Source: Tessaracoccus sp. OH4464_COT-324
GTDB taxonomy: Bacteria; Actinomycetota; Actinomycetes; Propionibacteriales; Propionibacteriaceae
Length of the DNA: 64,000 nucleotides
NCBI RefSeq assembly: GCF_003932855.1
Contig: NZ_RQYZ01000010.1
Location: forward strand, 19,776-83,775
Direction of reading: 5' to 3'
Shown: positions 17,603 through 28,018 of the stretch, in pieces
Position numbering within the stretch: the first letter of the stretch is position 1
Layout of the letters: every line of letters starts with the position of its first letter
Position numbers and translations under genes: made by a program
Notes under the pieces: generated by a model
The model's database searches: none
Seen by the model: the letters and a program-made list of their open reading frames with translations, nothing else
What the model was told of the DNA's origin: nothing

Positions 17603-20600
17603 ATGAAGAAAGCTTTTGCAGCACTGGCTGCGACGACACTCGCTCTCACGGGAACTCTGTTCTCGCCCGCCCATGCGGACGTTACCGACGCCCCGCCCCC
17701 GCATGCGGTGCTGCGACGAGGCAGCCAGCCGAGCGATTCCGGCAAGCCACAGAAGGCGCTCGTGATGCTCAAATCGCAGCCCGAGGGCAGAGGCGATGAG
17801 GCGGCAGGCTTGGCGGCCGTCGAACGCGTAACCCGTCGTTGGAGCCATGTGGAGGGCTTCAAGGTGCGGCGAAAGTTCGGCTCGCTTGTGCACGGATTCT
17901 CCGTTGAGTTGCCTCGCCACCAGATCCCAAACCTGCTAGGCGACCCTGACATCGAGTCGGTGCGGCCATTGAAAACGTACTATCCGACGATGGCCTCCGC
18001 CGGCGACCTGACGAAGAGCACGCAGGCCCGAAAGAACCTAGGGGTTGACGGCCGCGGCCTCGTCATCTCCGTTATCGATACCGGGATCGACCCCACGCAC
18101 CAGGACATGCGCCTAGATGACGATGTCGAGGGGCGTTTGAGGCCAACTGGTAAAGGCACCACTGAGAAGATTCCCTATGGCTGGAACTTCGCCGACGATA
18201 ACGACAACTTCGTGGACACAACCAGTTCGATGCACGGCATGCACGTCGCCGGGATCGCTGCAGCCAACGGCGGCAAGGACGCGGATGCGCTCAGTGGCCG
18301 GATCAATGGCGTCGCGCCCAACGCCCAGCTGCTCAGCATGAAGGTTTTCTCCAACGGCCAAGATGGGGGTGCCAGCGAGGACGACATTATCGCTGCCATC
18401 GAGAAGTCGGTCGAACTCGGTGCCGACGTGATCAATATGTCGCTCGGCATAACCAACGGCACCGAGCAATCCAGCGTCGGCGAGGGGCGCGCGATCGCGA
18501 ATGCCCAAGCTGCAGGCGTGCAGGTGATCGTCGCAGCCGGAAATGAGGGCATCAACGGGTCCTTGACCGGCGAAACCGACGACGCGACCGGCCTGCTCGA
18601 CGACGGCACCGTCGGCTCCCCCGCAACAGCACGGGGTGCCCTGAGCGTGGCGAGCGTCAACAACACGCAGTCTTTGGCGCACAAGGCCGTGTTCACCGCG
18701 GGCGCCGAGAAGCTGGAGCTGGGTTACCAGCTGCAAACCGGCGCCCGCGATGATCAAGAGTACGACATCGTTGCCGCCGGCTTTGGCAGGTTCCCCAGCG
18801 ACTATGCCTCCGATGACCCGGAGCCTCACGAAAACGAGTTTCCCAACGGGGTTGAAGGTAAGTTCGTGCTCATTGAGCGCGGAAAGAATACCTTCGCCAA
18901 AATGTTCGGCAACGCCATGACGGCGGGCGCAGCAGGTGTGATCATCTACAACTCGGTAGAGGGTGGAGACCGATATGAGAGCATGTCCGGGGTGGATGAT
19001 GTCGCCTTGCCGGGAGCATTCATGTGGCGAAGCCACGGCCTGAAAGTCAAGGAGATGATCGCTGCTCACGGTGGCAGCATCAAGGTGGAACTCACCAGGC
19101 AGACGGTGCCCTATCCTCTGGGAGACAAGGCCCTCACGCCCTCCGCATTCACCTCCTGGGGAACCGGCCCAGCCCTCGATTTCAAGCCCCAGCTCTCGGG
19201 GATCGGTGGTTCGGTCTACTCGACCCTGAACGGCAACGAGTACGGGGAGGAATCCGGCACGTCCATGGCAGCGCCCCACGTCGCTGGCGCCTTCGCGCTG
19301 GGACGCGAGGCCTACGCTAAGCGCTTCCCCAGCCTGGGCAAGTCGGAAGCCAACGAGCGCCTGCGGATCGCGCTGGCGAATACCGCCCGCATCCTGGAAA
19401 ACCCAGACAGGGTGCCCTACGCGCCCCGCCAGATCGGCGCCGGGCTGATCCAGACCGAGGACGCACTGCGCACGAACGTCTTCGCCACCGTCGAGGGTTC
19501 GCCCACCGCCGCGTTGCGCGAGGTCCGGGGCCCACGGACGTTCACCGTCAGGCTCTCCAACCACGGATCGACGGAGCACACGTTCAGCGCGGGCGGCACC
19601 TGCGTGCTGGCCGAGTCGCAGACGATCAACGGCCCCAACCAGATGAGTTGCAACCCGGCGGAAAGCCTATCCGCCAGCGCCGCCAAGGTTCGGGTTCCCG
19701 CCGGGGGCAGCGCCACCGTCGACTTCACCCTGACGCCGCAGGACGGAAAGGACCACTGGATCCAGGGTTGGGCCACGCTGGCCTCCGACGACGAGACCGC
19801 ACAGCCGTCGCTTTCCGTGCCCTACCTGGGTTTCGTCGGAAACTGGAATGCCGAGCGCATCATTGACGACCCGGAGAACCCCTATTTCGCTCCTCTCTTC
19901 GGCGCAGACACCCCGAGCCGCACCAAGCTCGTCCGACCAGGCATCGGCGGCCCGGAAGAAGCCTTCTGGATGTCCTTCGCCGAGAACGAATCCATCTACC
20001 CCATGGTGATGCTGATGCGTTCAGCTAGCGAGGTCGAGGCCGAGGTGCTGAAGGGCGACAAGACGTGGGTCAAGCTGGGAAGCGACCGGGACGTGCTCCG
20101 CCACCGGTTTGTGGAGCTGGATCCGGACACCGACAATTCGCATCTCCTCTCCACGCTAGGCTGGGATGGCGGGATCTACGATCCTGCCAAGAACGCCTTT
20201 GCTAAAACGCCGGATGGTACGGATTACGCGGTGAGAATCCGCGCACGGTTGTCGTCTGACTTCGACTGGCAGGTGACGGAACTGCCCTTCAAGGTCGACA
20301 ACACCGCCCCGGAGCTGAGCCTCAACATGACACCCAACCCCGACGGGTCACGCACCTTCATGGTGTATGCCAAGGACGCGCTCTCCGGCTTGATCCCCAG
20401 CTCTGGGCAGGCAAGCTTGGTCTCGCGTCCCAAATTGTCGCTCCCGGTGGAGAACCAGCCCGACGGCAGCTTCAAGGTCACGGTGCCCCCGGACGCCGTC
20501 AAGGATAACGACTTCCTGCGCTTGACGGTCCAGGATGAGGCGGGCAACGTCGCGGAGAAGATCGAGTATCTGGGCTCCGCGCCAGTCAAGCTGGTCAACG

Positions 20601-22543
20601 AGCACCTGTTCAATAAATGGGTTGGCTCGGATACCGAGCAACAGGTCGCTCCCCGTATTGAGGACGGCGAGATCGTCATGGCGCTCCACGTTCTGGATTC
20701 GGTGAAACGGGTCACCGTGAACGGCCACGAAGCCCGTATTGAGGGCTCAGGCGCCGAAGTCAAGCTTCCGCTGAAGCAGGCGAAGTCTCCCGAGGACGTC
20801 AACCGGTTCGAGGTAGTTGCCTTCGACGGCAGCGGTCAGCAGATCTATAAAATCGACCCGGAAAATCTCTGGCTGGGCTACGACATCACGCCACCCGAGC
20901 TGAAGATCATCAAGATGAACCTCAGCGACAAAGGCGAGGCGATTCTTGATGAGAACGGCGAGATCGAGATCGAGGCTATTGTCTCCGACGACGTCTCGCC
21001 CGTCAGCGACATCGTGGTTTACCAGGACACCCCCGGTAATCCCATACCCGTGGATGGGAACGGCCGGTTCAAGACGAGGCTGACCTCCAGCGACCTGGTT
21101 CCTGCGGTCTTCCTGAATGCGAACGATCACGCCGCACAAGGAGCGCTGGTTAATCAGGCGCTGAAGACTTGGCCTGTCTTTAACGAGGCCCCGGATCTGT
21201 CTCCGAGGATCGCGTTTGACGACCCAAACCTGCACCCGATCGCGCCTGAGGCTGGAGCCGTCTTTTTCGTAGACAGCAGTTTCGAGAACCTTGAGTTGAT
21301 TGACGATGAGGCTACCGGGAATAAAATCGCGGCCCGGCTCACGCTCAAGGGACGAATCTTGGGCGCGTTCCAGGACTTCCGGGTCGAGGACAAGGCCGTG
21401 AAGCTGGACGACAACGGCCGGTTCGAAGTGCCGATCAATCTGGTGAATGGCATCACCAAGGTGGGCATCGAGATCCAGCAGGACGCAAGCAACTGGGCTG
21501 AATCGAGCCTCACCTTCCTCTTCGACAGGAACCTGCCTGACTACTCGTTCGCGACTGATCCCCGGGTGGCCTCTGACGGCGCTATCTATCTGACGTCACC
21601 CAAGGATGTTCGCGTCTCCGGCGAGGTGTCCGACGATGAGTTCGGCTACGCCTTGAAGCTCAATGGTTCAGTGATACGCAACTTCCAGAACCTTAACGAC
21701 CCCGGCGCGGATCGCAACCGGCGCGCCTTTGACGAGAAGATCCTCGGCAAACCCGGCGAGTTCATGCGGATGAGTTTCTACGACGAGTTCCAAAACGGCT
21801 TCGAACGAACCATCCCGTTCGTTTCCGACGGCCAGGCCCCGCGGCTTGAGCACCAAGGGTTGGCGGCGAGTCAGCTGCTGTCCGGAAAGACCACGATCAG
21901 GGTGATCGCGACCGACACAAACCTAGAGCGGCTGCACCTCACCCTGGACGGCAAACCCCTCGCCGGCAAGGTGGTGCAGGCTGACCACCCCGGGGCCACG
22001 TTGACCGTGTACCGCGGCGGCGAGCCGCAGCCCGCACAGGCCAAGGCGTCCGACGCGCGGAGCGAGATCGTTGTGGAGGCGGAAATCGACAGCGCCAAAC
22101 TGGCTTCAGGCACCCATACGCTGGTGCTGCTCGCCGCAGACGCCGCAGGCAACCAGTCCATGGAGAAGCTGCTCTTCCTCGTCAATGCTCCCCCCGTGAT
22201 CGAGGGACCTGAGTTCCTCATCGTGGAGGCGAACGACGACGTGAGCGCCGCAAGCAAGGTGTTGGCCGCGCTGAAGGCCGGCTACGTCGCCCGTGACGCG
22301 GAGGACGGCGTCCTGCCGCTCACGATCTCCTTCGAGCCGTCCACCTTCCAGAAGGGCAGGCAGTATCGGGTGCTGTTGTCCGCCACGGACTCGCTCGGCC
22401 AGCGCGTGCAGCGCGAGGTACGTGTTGAGGTAAGGCCAGCGGGCGACCACAAACCTGGCAGCCCCGGGAAACCAGGCACCCCCGGGAAACCGGTTGGGCC
22501 AGGAAAGCCCGGCAAACCGGGCCTGCCCAAGACCGGGGCCTGA
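17603..22543 (+). CDS. Secreted lactocepin/C5a-peptidase-like subtilase 1 ending in LPKTGA
   Basis: 1646 residues with a GGAGG ribosome site 7 bases before the ATG. Domain order: Sec signal peptide (1-25, cut after AHA); I9-type inhibitor propeptide (about 48-130); S8 catalytic domain with D159 (VIDTGID), H211 (MHGMHVAG), oxyanion N314 (AAGNEG) and S554 (SGTSMAAP). A PA domain is inserted at about 375-505 (GKFVLIERGK, AGVIIYN). Next come an Fn3-like/DUF1034 domain (about 630-760, ending VPYLGFVGNWN), several beta-rich repeats, one copy of a terminal domain (about 1530-1612), a KPG-rich linker, and LPKTGA as the last six residues. No membrane helix or basic tail follows. It probably degrades host or co-resident proteins at the cell surface or outside the cell. 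First of three tandem paralogues. Confidence 0.92.
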   Translation: MKKAFAALAATTLALTGTLFSPAHADVTDAPPPHAVLRRGSQPSDSGKPQKALVMLKSQPEGRGDEAAGLAAVERVTRRWSHVEGFKVRRKFGSLVHGFSVELPRHQIPNLLGDPDIESVRPLKTYYPTMASAGDLTKSTQARKNLGVDGRGLVISVIDTGIDPTHQDMRLDDDVEGRLRPTGKGTTEKIPYGWNFADDNDNFVDTTSSMHGMHVAGIAAANGGKDADALSGRINGVAPNAQLLSMKVFSNGQDGGASEDDIIAAIEKSVELGADVINMSLGITNGTEQSSVGEGRAIANAQAAGVQVIVAAGNEGINGSLTGETDDATGLLDDGTVGSPATARGALSVASVNNTQSLAHKAVFTAGAEKLELGYQLQTGARDDQEYDIVAAGFGRFPSDYASDDPEPHENEFPNGVEGKFVLIERGKNTFAKMFGNAMTAGAAGVIIYNSVEGGDRYESMSGVDDVALPGAFMWRSHGLKVKEMIAAHGGSIKVELTRQTVPYPLGDKALTPSAFTSWGTGPALDFKPQLSGIGGSVYSTLNGNEYGEESGTSMAAPHVAGAFALGREAYAKRFPSLGKSEANERLRIALANTARILENPDRVPYAPRQIGAGLIQTEDALRTNVFATVEGSPTAALREVRGPRTFTVRLSNHGSTEHTFSAGGTCVLAESQTINGPNQMSCNPAESLSASAAKVRVPAGGSATVDFTLTPQDGKDHWIQGWATLASDDETAQPSLSVPYLGFVGNWNAERIIDDPENPYFAPLFGADTPSRTKLVRPGIGGPEEAFWMSFAENESIYPMVMLMRSASEVEAEVLKGDKTWVKLGSDRDVLRHRFVELDPDTDNSHLLSTLGWDGGIYDPAKNAFAKTPDGTDYAVRIRARLSSDFDWQVTELPFKVDNTAPELSLNMTPNPDGSRTFMVYAKDALSGLIPSSGQASLVSRPKLSLPVENQPDGSFKVTVPPDAVKDNDFLRLTVQDEAGNVAEKIEYLGSAPVKLVNEHLFNKWVGSDTEQQVAPRIEDGEIVMALHVLDSVKRVTVNGHEARIEGSGAEVKLPLKQAKSPEDVNRFEVVAFDGSGQQIYKIDPENLWLGYDITPPELKIIKMNLSDKGEAILDENGEIEIEAIVSDDVSPVSDIVVYQDTPGNPIPVDGNGRFKTRLTSSDLVPAVFLNANDHAAQGALVNQALKTWPVFNEAPDLSPRIAFDDPNLHPIAPEAGAVFFVDSSFENLELIDDEATGNKIAARLTLKGRILGAFQDFRVEDKAVKLDDNGRFEVPINLVNGITKVGIEIQQDASNWAESSLTFLFDRNLPDYSFATDPRVASDGAIYLTSPKDVRVSGEVSDDEFGYALKLNGSVIRNFQNLNDPGADRNRRAFDEKILGKPGEFMRMSFYDEFQNGFERTIPFVSDGQAPRLEHQGLAASQLLSGKTTIRVIATDTNLERLHLTLDGKPLAGKVVQADHPGATLTVYRGGEPQPAQAKASDARSEIVVEAEIDSAKLASGTHTLVLLAADAAGNQSMEKLLFLVNAPPVIEGPEFLIVEANDDVSAASKVLAALKAGYVARDAEDGVLPLTISFEPSTFQKGRQYRVLLSATDSLGQRVQREVRVEVRPAGDHKPGSPGKPGTPGKPVGPGKPGKPGLPKTGA

Positions 22544-22554
22544 GACTGGCACCT

Positions 22555-22589
22555 TCTGGGCTGGCAGAACCCGGTTCTGCCAGCCCAGA
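22555..22589 (+). terminator. Terminator of subtilase 1
   Basis: Perfect 15-bp stem TCTGGGCTGGCAGAA (22555-22569) with a 5-nt loop and its complement (22575-22589), 12 bp after the stop. It shows that the reading frame really ends at LPKTGA and has not lost an anchor by a nearby frameshift. Confidence 0.85.
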
Positions 22590-22847
22590 GCCATGTAACG
22601 ATTGGGTAACTCTCATCCTGGTAAAGACGAGCCGCACCCACCCCGGAAGCCAATTGTTTGCCCTTGTCGTCGCACAAAGCACAGCCAAGCCCGCCCCCTA
22701 TCACCGGCAAAGCATAGGGTGACCGCCCAGCAAGCGGGCTGCCCGCAGTCCGGGAAAACCTCCCGAAAGCAAGCGAAGTGGCTTGTTGGCGGATAGTATG
22801 CGGCCGTCCAAGCAAGATTCTGTGGAATCATGAACGAACGGATACAG
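22590..22847 (+). promoter_or_regulatory. Intergenic leader of subtilase 2
   Basis: About 260 bp without a supported gene. A TAGTAT at 22794-22799 resembles a -10 element, but no convincing -35 was found at 17 bp. Nothing else could be assigned. Confidence 0.3.
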
Positions 22848-25800
22848 ATGAAAAAAACGATGGCATCGCTGGCGGCGTTTACGCTGGCGGCTTCCGGGGT
22901 GCTTGCCACCCCCGCCTTCGCGGACGAGAGTACTGAGCCCCCCGCTCAGCCCAGTGTCGTGGCGCCTGTCGTCGACGCTGAGGAGGCGCCGGTGGATCAG
23001 CCGCGGCGCGTGCTCGTCATGCTGAAGCACCAGCCCGAGGGGAAGGGCAACGAGTCCGAGGGCCTCGCTGCCGTGGAGCGGGTGCTGGGCCGTTGGCAAG
23101 ATACCGATGGGTTCAGCGTTCGCCGCAAGTTCGGCACCCTGGTCAACGCTTTCTCCGCGACGCTGCCGGAGAGCCAGATTGATGCGCTAGCTGCCGACCC
23201 TGACGTCGAATCGGTCAAGGTCCTCAAGGTCTTCTACCCGACGCAGCAGACCGCTGGCGACCTCTCGAAGAGCACCTCCGCTCGTAAGAACCTGGGTGTG
23301 GATGGCCGGGGCCTCGTCGTCTCGGTGATCGACACCGGCATTGACCCCACCCACCGCGACATGCGGCTGGATGACGGAGTACCCAAGAAGCTGAAGCCCA
23401 AGGGTAAGGGCGCCACTGACAAGGTGCCCTACGGTTGGAACTACGCCGACGATAACGACAATTTCGTTGACTCCACCAGTTCGATGCACGGCATGCACGT
23501 CGCGGGAATCGTCGCGGCGAATGGCGGCCCTGACGCCAATGTCACCACCAACGGCAGGATCAACGGCATAGCGCCCAACGCCCAGTTGCTCAGCATGAAG
23601 GTCTTCTCCAACAACGAAGAGCTCACGGGCGCGCAGGAAGACGACATCATCGCGGCCATCGAGGACTCGGTGAAACTCGGCGCGGACGTGATCAACATGT
23701 CTCTCGGCTCACCGAATGGTACGAACCAATCCGCAGTCGGTGAGGGTCGCGCCATCGCCAACGCACAAGCCGCCGGTGTCCAGGTTGTAGTTGCCGCGGG
23801 CAACGAGGGCCTCAACGGCTCGCCCAGCACCAACACCACCGACCTGACCGACAAGCTAGACGACGGTACCGTCGGTAGCCCGTCAACTGCTCACGACGCC
23901 CTCAGCGTCGCCTCGGTGAATAACTCCCAACTCATCGCCTCTACCGCCGAAGTCGCCGCCGCAGGCCAGACGGAGAAGGTGGGTTACCAGCTCCAGTCCG
24001 GCGAGACCGATGACGAGGCGCACACGCTGGTGTTCGGAGGTTTGGGCAAGCCGGATCAGATCCCGGCCAACGCGAAGGGCAACTACGTCCTCATCCAGCG
24101 GGGCGAAATCGCCTTCACGGAGAAATTCGACAACGCCATCGCCGCTGGAGCTACCGGCGTGATCATCTTCAACTCTGCTACCGGTGGTGACAAGTTCCAG
24201 GGCATGGCCGGAGTAGGCTCCTACAAGATTCCGGGCGCCTTCATGTTCCACTCCACCGGTAAGCGTCTGGAGAAGCTGATCCAAGACAACCCGGGCGGCG
24301 TCACTATCAAGTTGACCGAGGAGTCTCTCTCCCTTCCCCTGGGCGACGTAGCACTGACCCCGTCGGACTTCACCTCGTGGGGATCCGGTCCAGCGCTCGA
24401 TTTCAAGCCGCAGATCGCGGGCATCGGTGGCTCGGTCTACTCCACGTACAACGACAATTCCTACGGAACCTCGTCTGGTACCTCAATGGCAGCCCCACAC
24501 GTTGCTGGCGCTTTCGCCTTGGGACTGCAAAAGTACGAGGAAAAGTTCAGCGGACTGAACGACGTCCAGCGTAACGAGTTGCTGCGCGTGGCGATGTCCA
24601 ACACAGCGTTGATCCTGGAAAAGGGCGGTGTTCCCTTCGCCCCGCGCCAGATCGGTGCGGGTCTGGTGCAGACCGAGGACGCGATCAATAGCAACGTGTT
24701 CGCTACCGTGGATGACTCCCCCACCGTCGCCCTGCGCGAGGTCAAGGGTGCACGCACCTTCACCGTGACCTTGAACAACAAGGGCGACAAGGCTTACACC
24801 TTCACCACCGACGCGACTTGCGGTGTGCAGGAGTCCCAGCAGGCTGCCCAGGCCAACACCACCTCCTGCAGTGATGCCGAGAAGGCCGTCGCTGCCAAGA
24901 GCGAGGTGACCGTCCCTGCCGGCGGGACTGCTACTGTCGACTTCACGGTCACTCCCGCAGGGAACACCCCGCACTGGCTCCAGGGCTGGGTGAAGCTCGC
25001 GTCCAAGGATGCGGCCCAGCCGTCGCTGTCGCTGCCGTACCTCGGCTTCGCCGGCGACTGGAACGCCGAGCCCATCATTGACGCTCCCGGCGCTACCCCG
25101 TACTACAACGCGTTGCTCGGCCCCTCGCAGCCCAACCGCTCGACGCTTCTGGCTCGCAGCGTGTACGGCCCCCAGCAAACCACTTGGCTGTCCCCCAACG
25201 ATGATGGCAGGAACGACGCCATCTACCCGGCGATCATGATGCTCCGCTCGGCCAGTGATGCCGAGTTCGAGATCGTGAAAGATGGGGAGGTGCTGACCAA
25301 GCTCGGCAGCGCACGGGATCTGCAGCGCAGGCCGCTCGGCAGGCTTCGCCCCTCCGGTCCCAACGCAGCAGCCACCTTCTTCGACAACCGCTGGGGTGGG
25401 CGCATTTACGATGCGGTTAACGACGTGTTCCAGCTTGAGCCCGACAGCAGTCCCGGCGCTTACACCTACCGGGTGCGGGCGAGACTCTCCGAGGACTTCC
25501 CCTGGCAGACCTACGACTTCAACTTCGGGATCGACAACACCGCTCCCAAGGTCGAGTTGAGCTTCCAGGAGAATGCCGATAAGTCGAGGCTGTACACCGC
25601 CAAGGTAACGGAAACGGGTGCAGGTCTGTTCCAGAAATCTGCGAGCGCGCAGAGTCCGGTAACCGGTGATTTCTTCGCGACGACCGAAGGACCGAACAAC
25701 ACCTTCACCTTCACGCTCACCCCAGAGCAGGTGCAGGGCAACGACTACTTCGTCTTCTCGATCATGGACCGGGCGGGCAACATGGGCTCCAAGCTCGAAT

Positions 25801-27854
25801 ACCTCAGCGCAGAGCACCTGCTCATCGATACGGATCGCTACAACAAGTGGATTGGAACCATCACCCGAGTCATTGACGCTCCGAGGCGTGTCAATGATCT
25901 CGTGACCGTCGATTTCGTGGCCAGCCCCCAGGTGGCTCGGGTCACTGTCAACGGTGTTGAAGCCCGGCTGGAAGACGGGGAGGGCGAGGCCGAGATCAAG
26001 CTTGAGGTAGACAAGAAGAACACCATCACCGTCATCGCCTACGATTCGAACGGCGCTGAGCTGTACAAGAAGGAACTCTGGCTTGGGTTGGACCTCACTC
26101 CCCCGGTGATCGAGTTCACCGAGATCAAGCTGAACGCAAACGGTGAGGTGGTCCTTGCGGACGACGGAACCGTCGAGTTCAAGGCTAAGGTGACCGACAA
26201 CCTGTCCGGCCCGGATGACCTGCTCGTTCTGGCAGGCAAGGGTCTTGATGGTGCGGATCTGTTCCCGACCATCGGGGCTGACGGGACCTTCTCAGCGCAC
26301 GTTCGCCCGAATCCTTCGGATACCGGACTGGCTCTCGCGGCCGCTGACCACGCCAAGGAGAACACCACCAGCCTCGCCAACATCGGCCGCCTGATCGTAC
26401 CGATCGCCGGCCGGGCCCCCACTTCGGGACCCTCGACGATGCGGATCGTCTTCGATGATCCGGATCTCAACTCTCCGGGCGCCCCGTTTGGCGAGCAGGT
26501 CTACATCGTCGGTCCCCACAACCTCGCCCTCACCATGGTCAATGACCGCGCTGAGGGCGAGGAGGTTGCCGCGAAGCTCGCCCTCAAGGGCCGCTTCACC
26601 GTGAAACCGCACGCCTTCCGCATCAAAGGCAAGGACGTGGCGTTGAACGACAAGGGCGAATTCAGTGTTCCCCTCGACCTGGTCAACGGCATCAACAGCG
26701 TCGGCTACGAGGTGGTTGAGAAGAGCGGCGACGACGCCCACGAGGGCAAGTGGCGTTTCTTCTACGACCGCAACCTGCCGGGTTACACGATGAAGACCGA
26801 CCCTGCCATCGCGTCCGACGGTGCTATCTACTTGAAGGCGCAGCCGGCGGAGGTTGCGGTTTCCGGCGAGGTCTGGGACAACGAGTTCGGTTACCGTCTG
26901 GAGCTCAATGGCTCCACCGTTAAGGACTTCGACAACCTCTGGGATCCCGGCAAGGACGTGAACCGTCGCCCTTACTCCGAGAAGGTCAAGGTTGCCGACA
27001 AGGACAACTTCCTGAGGCTGACCCTGTTCGACCAGCTTGGCAACGGCATCGAGCGTTCGATCCCCTACGTAATCGACGGGGCAGCGCCGACTGTCAAGAT
27101 CAATGGCATCAAGGACAATGATCTAGTCTCCGCCAAGCACACTTTCACCGTCGAAGCTGAGGATGACTCGCTGAAGGAACTGACTGTCTGGATCAACGGC
27201 AATCAGGTCGACAGCAAGCACATCGCTAAGACGGCGGTGCACCCAGCGGCTAAGCTCATGACCTTCCGCAACGGCCAACCCGTCGCTGCGGAGGATCCGC
27301 AAGAAACCTCCGGTGAGATGCGGCCCGCGGCTCTGCCGGGCACCGGTAAGAAGGCTTTGTCCATCACCGTCGATCTGGGCGCACTCGGTCTTGACAGCGG
27401 AAAGCACGAGCTCCGAGTCCAAGCCGACGACTACGCCGGCAACAAGACCCTGAACGCCCTGTCCTTCGAGATCAACCACAAGCCGACGATCTCCGGGCCG
27501 GACTCCCTGGATGTCACCGTCGAGGGAGACCCCGCGCAGCAGTACAGGGGCGTGATCGATGCGATCAACGCCGCGTACCAGGTGAGCGACCCGGAAGACG
27601 ACAAGGCGGGCAAGGCTATCAGCCTGAAGTTCGACGCCACGAAGATCAAACTGGGTCAGAGCTTCAGCCTCACCCTGTGGGCGGTTGATTCCGCAGGGCA
27701 GCGGGTGGAGCGTGAGGTAACCATCCGCGTGACCGTCAAAGTCAAGCCGGGCAAACCAGGCAAGCCAGGCAAACCCGACAAGCCGGGCAAGCCAGGCAAG
27801 CCGGGCAAACCCGGTAAGCCGGGCAGGCCAGGTCTGCCGAAGACCGGCGCCTAA
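22848..27854 (+). CDS. Secreted lactocepin/C5a-peptidase-like subtilase 2 ending in LPKTGA
   Basis: 1668 residues from the ATG at 22848, chosen because a classical signal peptide starts there ([17 protein letters not shown], cut after PAFA at 25). An in-frame ATG at 22830 would add six residues. Layout mirrors the first copy: I9 propeptide, S8 domain with D162, H214, N319 and S546, a PA insertion ([17 protein letters not shown]), an Fn3-like domain ending [11 protein letters not shown], long beta-rich stalk, one terminal domain (nt about 27475-27750), a KPG repeat linker of about nine units and LPKTGA at the very end. The catalytic region closely matches subtilase 1, so the genes arose by tandem duplication. 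A strong terminator follows 12 bp after the stop. Confidence 0.92.
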   Translation: MKKTMASLAAFTLAASGVLATPAFADESTEPPAQPSVVAPVVDAEEAPVDQPRRVLVMLKHQPEGKGNESEGLAAVERVLGRWQDTDGFSVRRKFGTLVNAFSATLPESQIDALAADPDVESVKVLKVFYPTQQTAGDLSKSTSARKNLGVDGRGLVVSVIDTGIDPTHRDMRLDDGVPKKLKPKGKGATDKVPYGWNYADDNDNFVDSTSSMHGMHVAGIVAANGGPDANVTTNGRINGIAPNAQLLSMKVFSNNEELTGAQEDDIIAAIEDSVKLGADVINMSLGSPNGTNQSAVGEGRAIANAQAAGVQVVVAAGNEGLNGSPSTNTTDLTDKLDDGTVGSPSTAHDALSVASVNNSQLIASTAEVAAAGQTEKVGYQLQSGETDDEAHTLVFGGLGKPDQIPANAKGNYVLIQRGEIAFTEKFDNAIAAGATGVIIFNSATGGDKFQGMAGVGSYKIPGAFMFHSTGKRLEKLIQDNPGGVTIKLTEESLSLPLGDVALTPSDFTSWGSGPALDFKPQIAGIGGSVYSTYNDNSYGTSSGTSMAAPHVAGAFALGLQKYEEKFSGLNDVQRNELLRVAMSNTALILEKGGVPFAPRQIGAGLVQTEDAINSNVFATVDDSPTVALREVKGARTFTVTLNNKGDKAYTFTTDATCGVQESQQAAQANTTSCSDAEKAVAAKSEVTVPAGGTATVDFTVTPAGNTPHWLQGWVKLASKDAAQPSLSLPYLGFAGDWNAEPIIDAPGATPYYNALLGPSQPNRSTLLARSVYGPQQTTWLSPNDDGRNDAIYPAIMMLRSASDAEFEIVKDGEVLTKLGSARDLQRRPLGRLRPSGPNAAATFFDNRWGGRIYDAVNDVFQLEPDSSPGAYTYRVRARLSEDFPWQTYDFNFGIDNTAPKVELSFQENADKSRLYTAKVTETGAGLFQKSASAQSPVTGDFFATTEGPNNTFTFTLTPEQVQGNDYFVFSIMDRAGNMGSKLEYLSAEHLLIDTDRYNKWIGTITRVIDAPRRVNDLVTVDFVASPQVARVTVNGVEARLEDGEGEAEIKLEVDKKNTITVIAYDSNGAELYKKELWLGLDLTPPVIEFTEIKLNANGEVVLADDGTVEFKAKVTDNLSGPDDLLVLAGKGLDGADLFPTIGADGTFSAHVRPNPSDTGLALAAADHAKENTTSLANIGRLIVPIAGRAPTSGPSTMRIVFDDPDLNSPGAPFGEQVYIVGPHNLALTMVNDRAEGEEVAAKLALKGRFTVKPHAFRIKGKDVALNDKGEFSVPLDLVNGINSVGYEVVEKSGDDAHEGKWRFFYDRNLPGYTMKTDPAIASDGAIYLKAQPAEVAVSGEVWDNEFGYRLELNGSTVKDFDNLWDPGKDVNRRPYSEKVKVADKDNFLRLTLFDQLGNGIERSIPYVIDGAAPTVKINGIKDNDLVSAKHTFTVEAEDDSLKELTVWINGNQVDSKHIAKTAVHPAAKLMTFRNGQPVAAEDPQETSGEMRPAALPGTGKKALSITVDLGALGLDSGKHELRVQADDYAGNKTLNALSFEINHKPTISGPDSLDVTVEGDPAQQYRGVIDAINAAYQVSDPEDDKAGKAISLKFDATKIKLGQSFSLTLWAVDSAGQRVEREVTIRVTVKVKPGKPGKPGKPDKPGKPGKPGKPGKPGRPGLPKTGA

Positions 27855-27865
27855 CAACCAACCGA

Positions 27866-27905
27866 GGGTGGGCCCCAGCTACGCAGCTGGGGCCCACCCC
27901 TTTTT
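27866..27905 (+). terminator. Strong Rho-independent terminator of subtilase 2
   Basis: 15-bp perfect stem GGGTGGGCCCCAGCT (27866-27880), loop ACGC, complement at 27885-27899, then CTTTTT. It starts 12 bp after the stop codon. Confidence 0.95.
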
Positions 27906-28018
27906 CTTCGACGACGTCAATCGCTCACTTCCGATGTTCGATCATCCTTTCCCAAGTTTCACGATCTTCATTTCGGCCCTATCCTGTGGTAGTAAGCAAA
28001 CGATGCGAGGGGACTTTA

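Noticed and set aside
18113..19579. 488-residue minus-strand frame within subtilase 1, and similar long minus-strand frames at 24483-25817 and 31784-33106
   Set aside because: Shadows of the subtilase genes, with no start context or conserved domain.
22523..22589. Frameshift that removed a normal sortase anchor from subtilase 1 (and likewise in the other three tagged proteins)
   Set aside because: No hydrophobic or basic-tail coding is seen in any frame after the stops; hairpin terminators begin within about 13 bp in all four cases.
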